NCBI RefSeq assembly: GCF_028858725.1
Contig: NC_084763.1
Span: 6,138,001 to 6,202,000, forward strand
Length of the DNA stretch: 64,000 nucleotides
Source: Colius striatus
Lineage: Eukaryota > Chordata > Aves > Coliiformes > Coliidae
Direction: 5' to 3'
Shown: one piece after another, positions 62,574-64,000 of the stretch
How the letters are laid out: the number at the start of each line of letters is the position of its first letter
Position numbering within the stretch: position 1 is the first letter of the stretch
Made by a program: the position numbers and the translations under genes
The notes under the pieces: generated by a model
What the model saw: only the letters and a program-made list of their open reading frames with translations
Databases searched by the model: none
Told to the model about the DNA's origin: nothing

Positions 62574-63945
62574 CCCCACCTTCATTGAAAATACCACAGA
62601 GTCCCCTCCATAGCAGAGGAACGTGGTAGCACATCCCCACTTTATGTCCACAAGCCAAAAAAATAGGGAGAGGAAGCCACGACCTCATAGTAACAGCAAA
62701 GGCAGATGGAAAAAAATAACACAACAATGCAGAACAGAGAGCAGTAGTCTCCCACAACACAGTAATTCAATACTCCTGCTACTTACCACTGTGGATTTTT
62801 TCCTCCAAATGCAAGTTATTGCTGAAGGGGTAATAAGCAGAGGTTCCAAAGTCCTACAAGGACTCAATCCTACCACCTTCACTAGTACAATTATGTCTCA
62901 GGAATATCTTTTTCCACCAAAGTTCAGTTACTCTATTCAAATACACTTCGATTTCACACTGTGTATTCATCTTGCCAGGTCTTTTGCACTTTTTTTTCAC
63001 AGCATGGACTCCACCTCAATAGATTCTCATGGACAACTGCTTTTTGCCCAGTCTTACAAAGTCATCTTCCCTCCTACTGTGATCAGTCAAAATTCAAGTT
63101 GCTTATTTGAAAAGGAGTCCAGTGCTCAGAAAGAATCACACCATTTCTTTCCAACAGGTTGAAATTTCTCCCAATACTAGGAGGACAAACCCAATTTTGA
63201 AAAGAAATCATGTGACAGCTTTGCAGACTGCAACACCAGGTGCATTACACTTCCAGTCACAAGAGACCAGGAAGTATGCTGAAAGCTGTATACATTTTCT
63301 CAGAGGAGTTCAGACTATATAAACACAGCCCTCAGCCCACTACCTGGCTACACTTACATGTATCTACCTGCAGAAGGAAATCAGTTATGGTTTTATTTAG
63401 TTTCAAGGTAACCTACAGTATAAAAATAAGATTCTCAAAATGTATTTTCTCCTGTATTTCTACTCCATTTCTGCCATTTCAGTTTTAACACCTACTTCTA
63501 CATAGGGACAGTACAAATCTGTATTTCCAAATCCAAACAGTGGCAACAGACAGAAGCTAAGGATGTTATAGATAACTGTGTGCTGCTCAGTCTGCTCTGA
63601 ACTCAATTTACAGCCTTCATAAATAGCAACAATGGTTAACTGAGGAAAAGGTCCACAGCTTCCAGGAATCACCTTTCCATTTTACACTTGTGAGGTTCCA
63701 GTTCTACACTCATAATTGTTAAGACATACCCAGCAGAGACACCAATGGTTATCTTTAATCTGTCAACACTTCTGTCAGCAAAAACTAAAAACAAAACTAC
63801 ATTTCATCACCCCCTGTGTGATGACAGAAATTTTTGGGCCTCCAAAGCACTACTGTCTACCACATCTCAGTGGTGAATACTGACATTAGCTCTTTACATA
63901 ACTGTGCTAATGAGCTATAGTTTCTCCTCTTATTATCTAAACTGT

Positions 63946-64000
63946 AGAATCACAGAATGGTGGGAGTTGGAAAGGACCTTTAGAGATCATCCAGTCCAAA
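63946..64000 (-). mobile_element. CR1 3' end cut by window edge
   Basis: AGAATCACAGAATGGTGGGA followed by GTTGGAAAGGACCTTTAGAG and ATCATCCAGTCC is the reversed CR1 terminus. The element continues beyond the window. Confidence 0.93.

Larger units (their letters stand above)
58732..64000 (-). other. KIAA1143 intron (runs off window)
   Basis: From the splice acceptor of the last exon rightward I found no sequence matching the preceding KIAA1143 exon, so this is most simply its final intron, at least 5.3 kb. It is AT-rich, holds two CR1 pieces, and carries a 179-codon frame at 62,623-63,162 that I do not recognise and consider chance. Confidence 0.65.

Noticed and set aside
62623..63162. 179-codon plus-strand reading frame
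   Set aside because: It lies within the probable KIAA1143 intron next to a CR1 fragment, and no homology is recognised.

Overview
This is vertebrate nuclear DNA, almost certainly from a bird. The main clue is a set of CR1 LINE copies with the standard avian 3' end: an ATTCTATGATTCT-type tail preceded by a GGTTGGACTAGATGATCTCT-type block. The only confident protein-coding piece has an intron, a splice acceptor and a eukaryotic 3' end. There are no bacterial operons, CRISPR arrays or prokaryotic genes. The species cannot be told from the window.

Layout. Bases 1 to about 46,600 form a gene-poor stretch with no exon I can identify with confidence. It holds CR1 copies near 4.9-5.5, 6.8-7.4, 28.2-28.7, 31.5-31.9 and 35.2-35.3 kb. 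Several repeat-free blocks are rich in TAATTA-type homeodomain motifs and look like candidate developmental regulatory elements: 18.7-19.2, 25.0-26.3, 29.5-29.9, 37.0-37.5, 42.3-42.9 and 43.5-43.9 kb. A strong CpG island at 46.64-47.11 kb must be a promoter or orphan island. Both strands offer a first-exon-like segment with a splice donor, but I recognise no protein there. From 47.1 to 57.3 kb the sequence is intergenic again, with two heavily decayed ancient CR1-family pieces (50.9-51.7 and 53.5-54.0 kb) and a young CR1 3' end (54.3-54.5 kb).

The confident gene is the last coding exon of the KIAA1143 homologue on the minus strand (58,520-58,731). Its probable 3' UTR runs left to a poly(A) signal at 57,360-57,365. 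Everything from 58,732 to the right edge is most simply its intron, containing one internal CR1 fragment and a CR1 3' end cut by the window edge. The earlier exons must lie beyond 64,000.

I found no convincing new biological system. The observations most worth a second look are the orphan CpG island, the dense candidate regulatory block at 25-26.3 kb, an inverted pair of CR1 copies with nearly identical 5' truncation points, and a compact hairpin/palindrome cluster at 24.04-24.09 kb.
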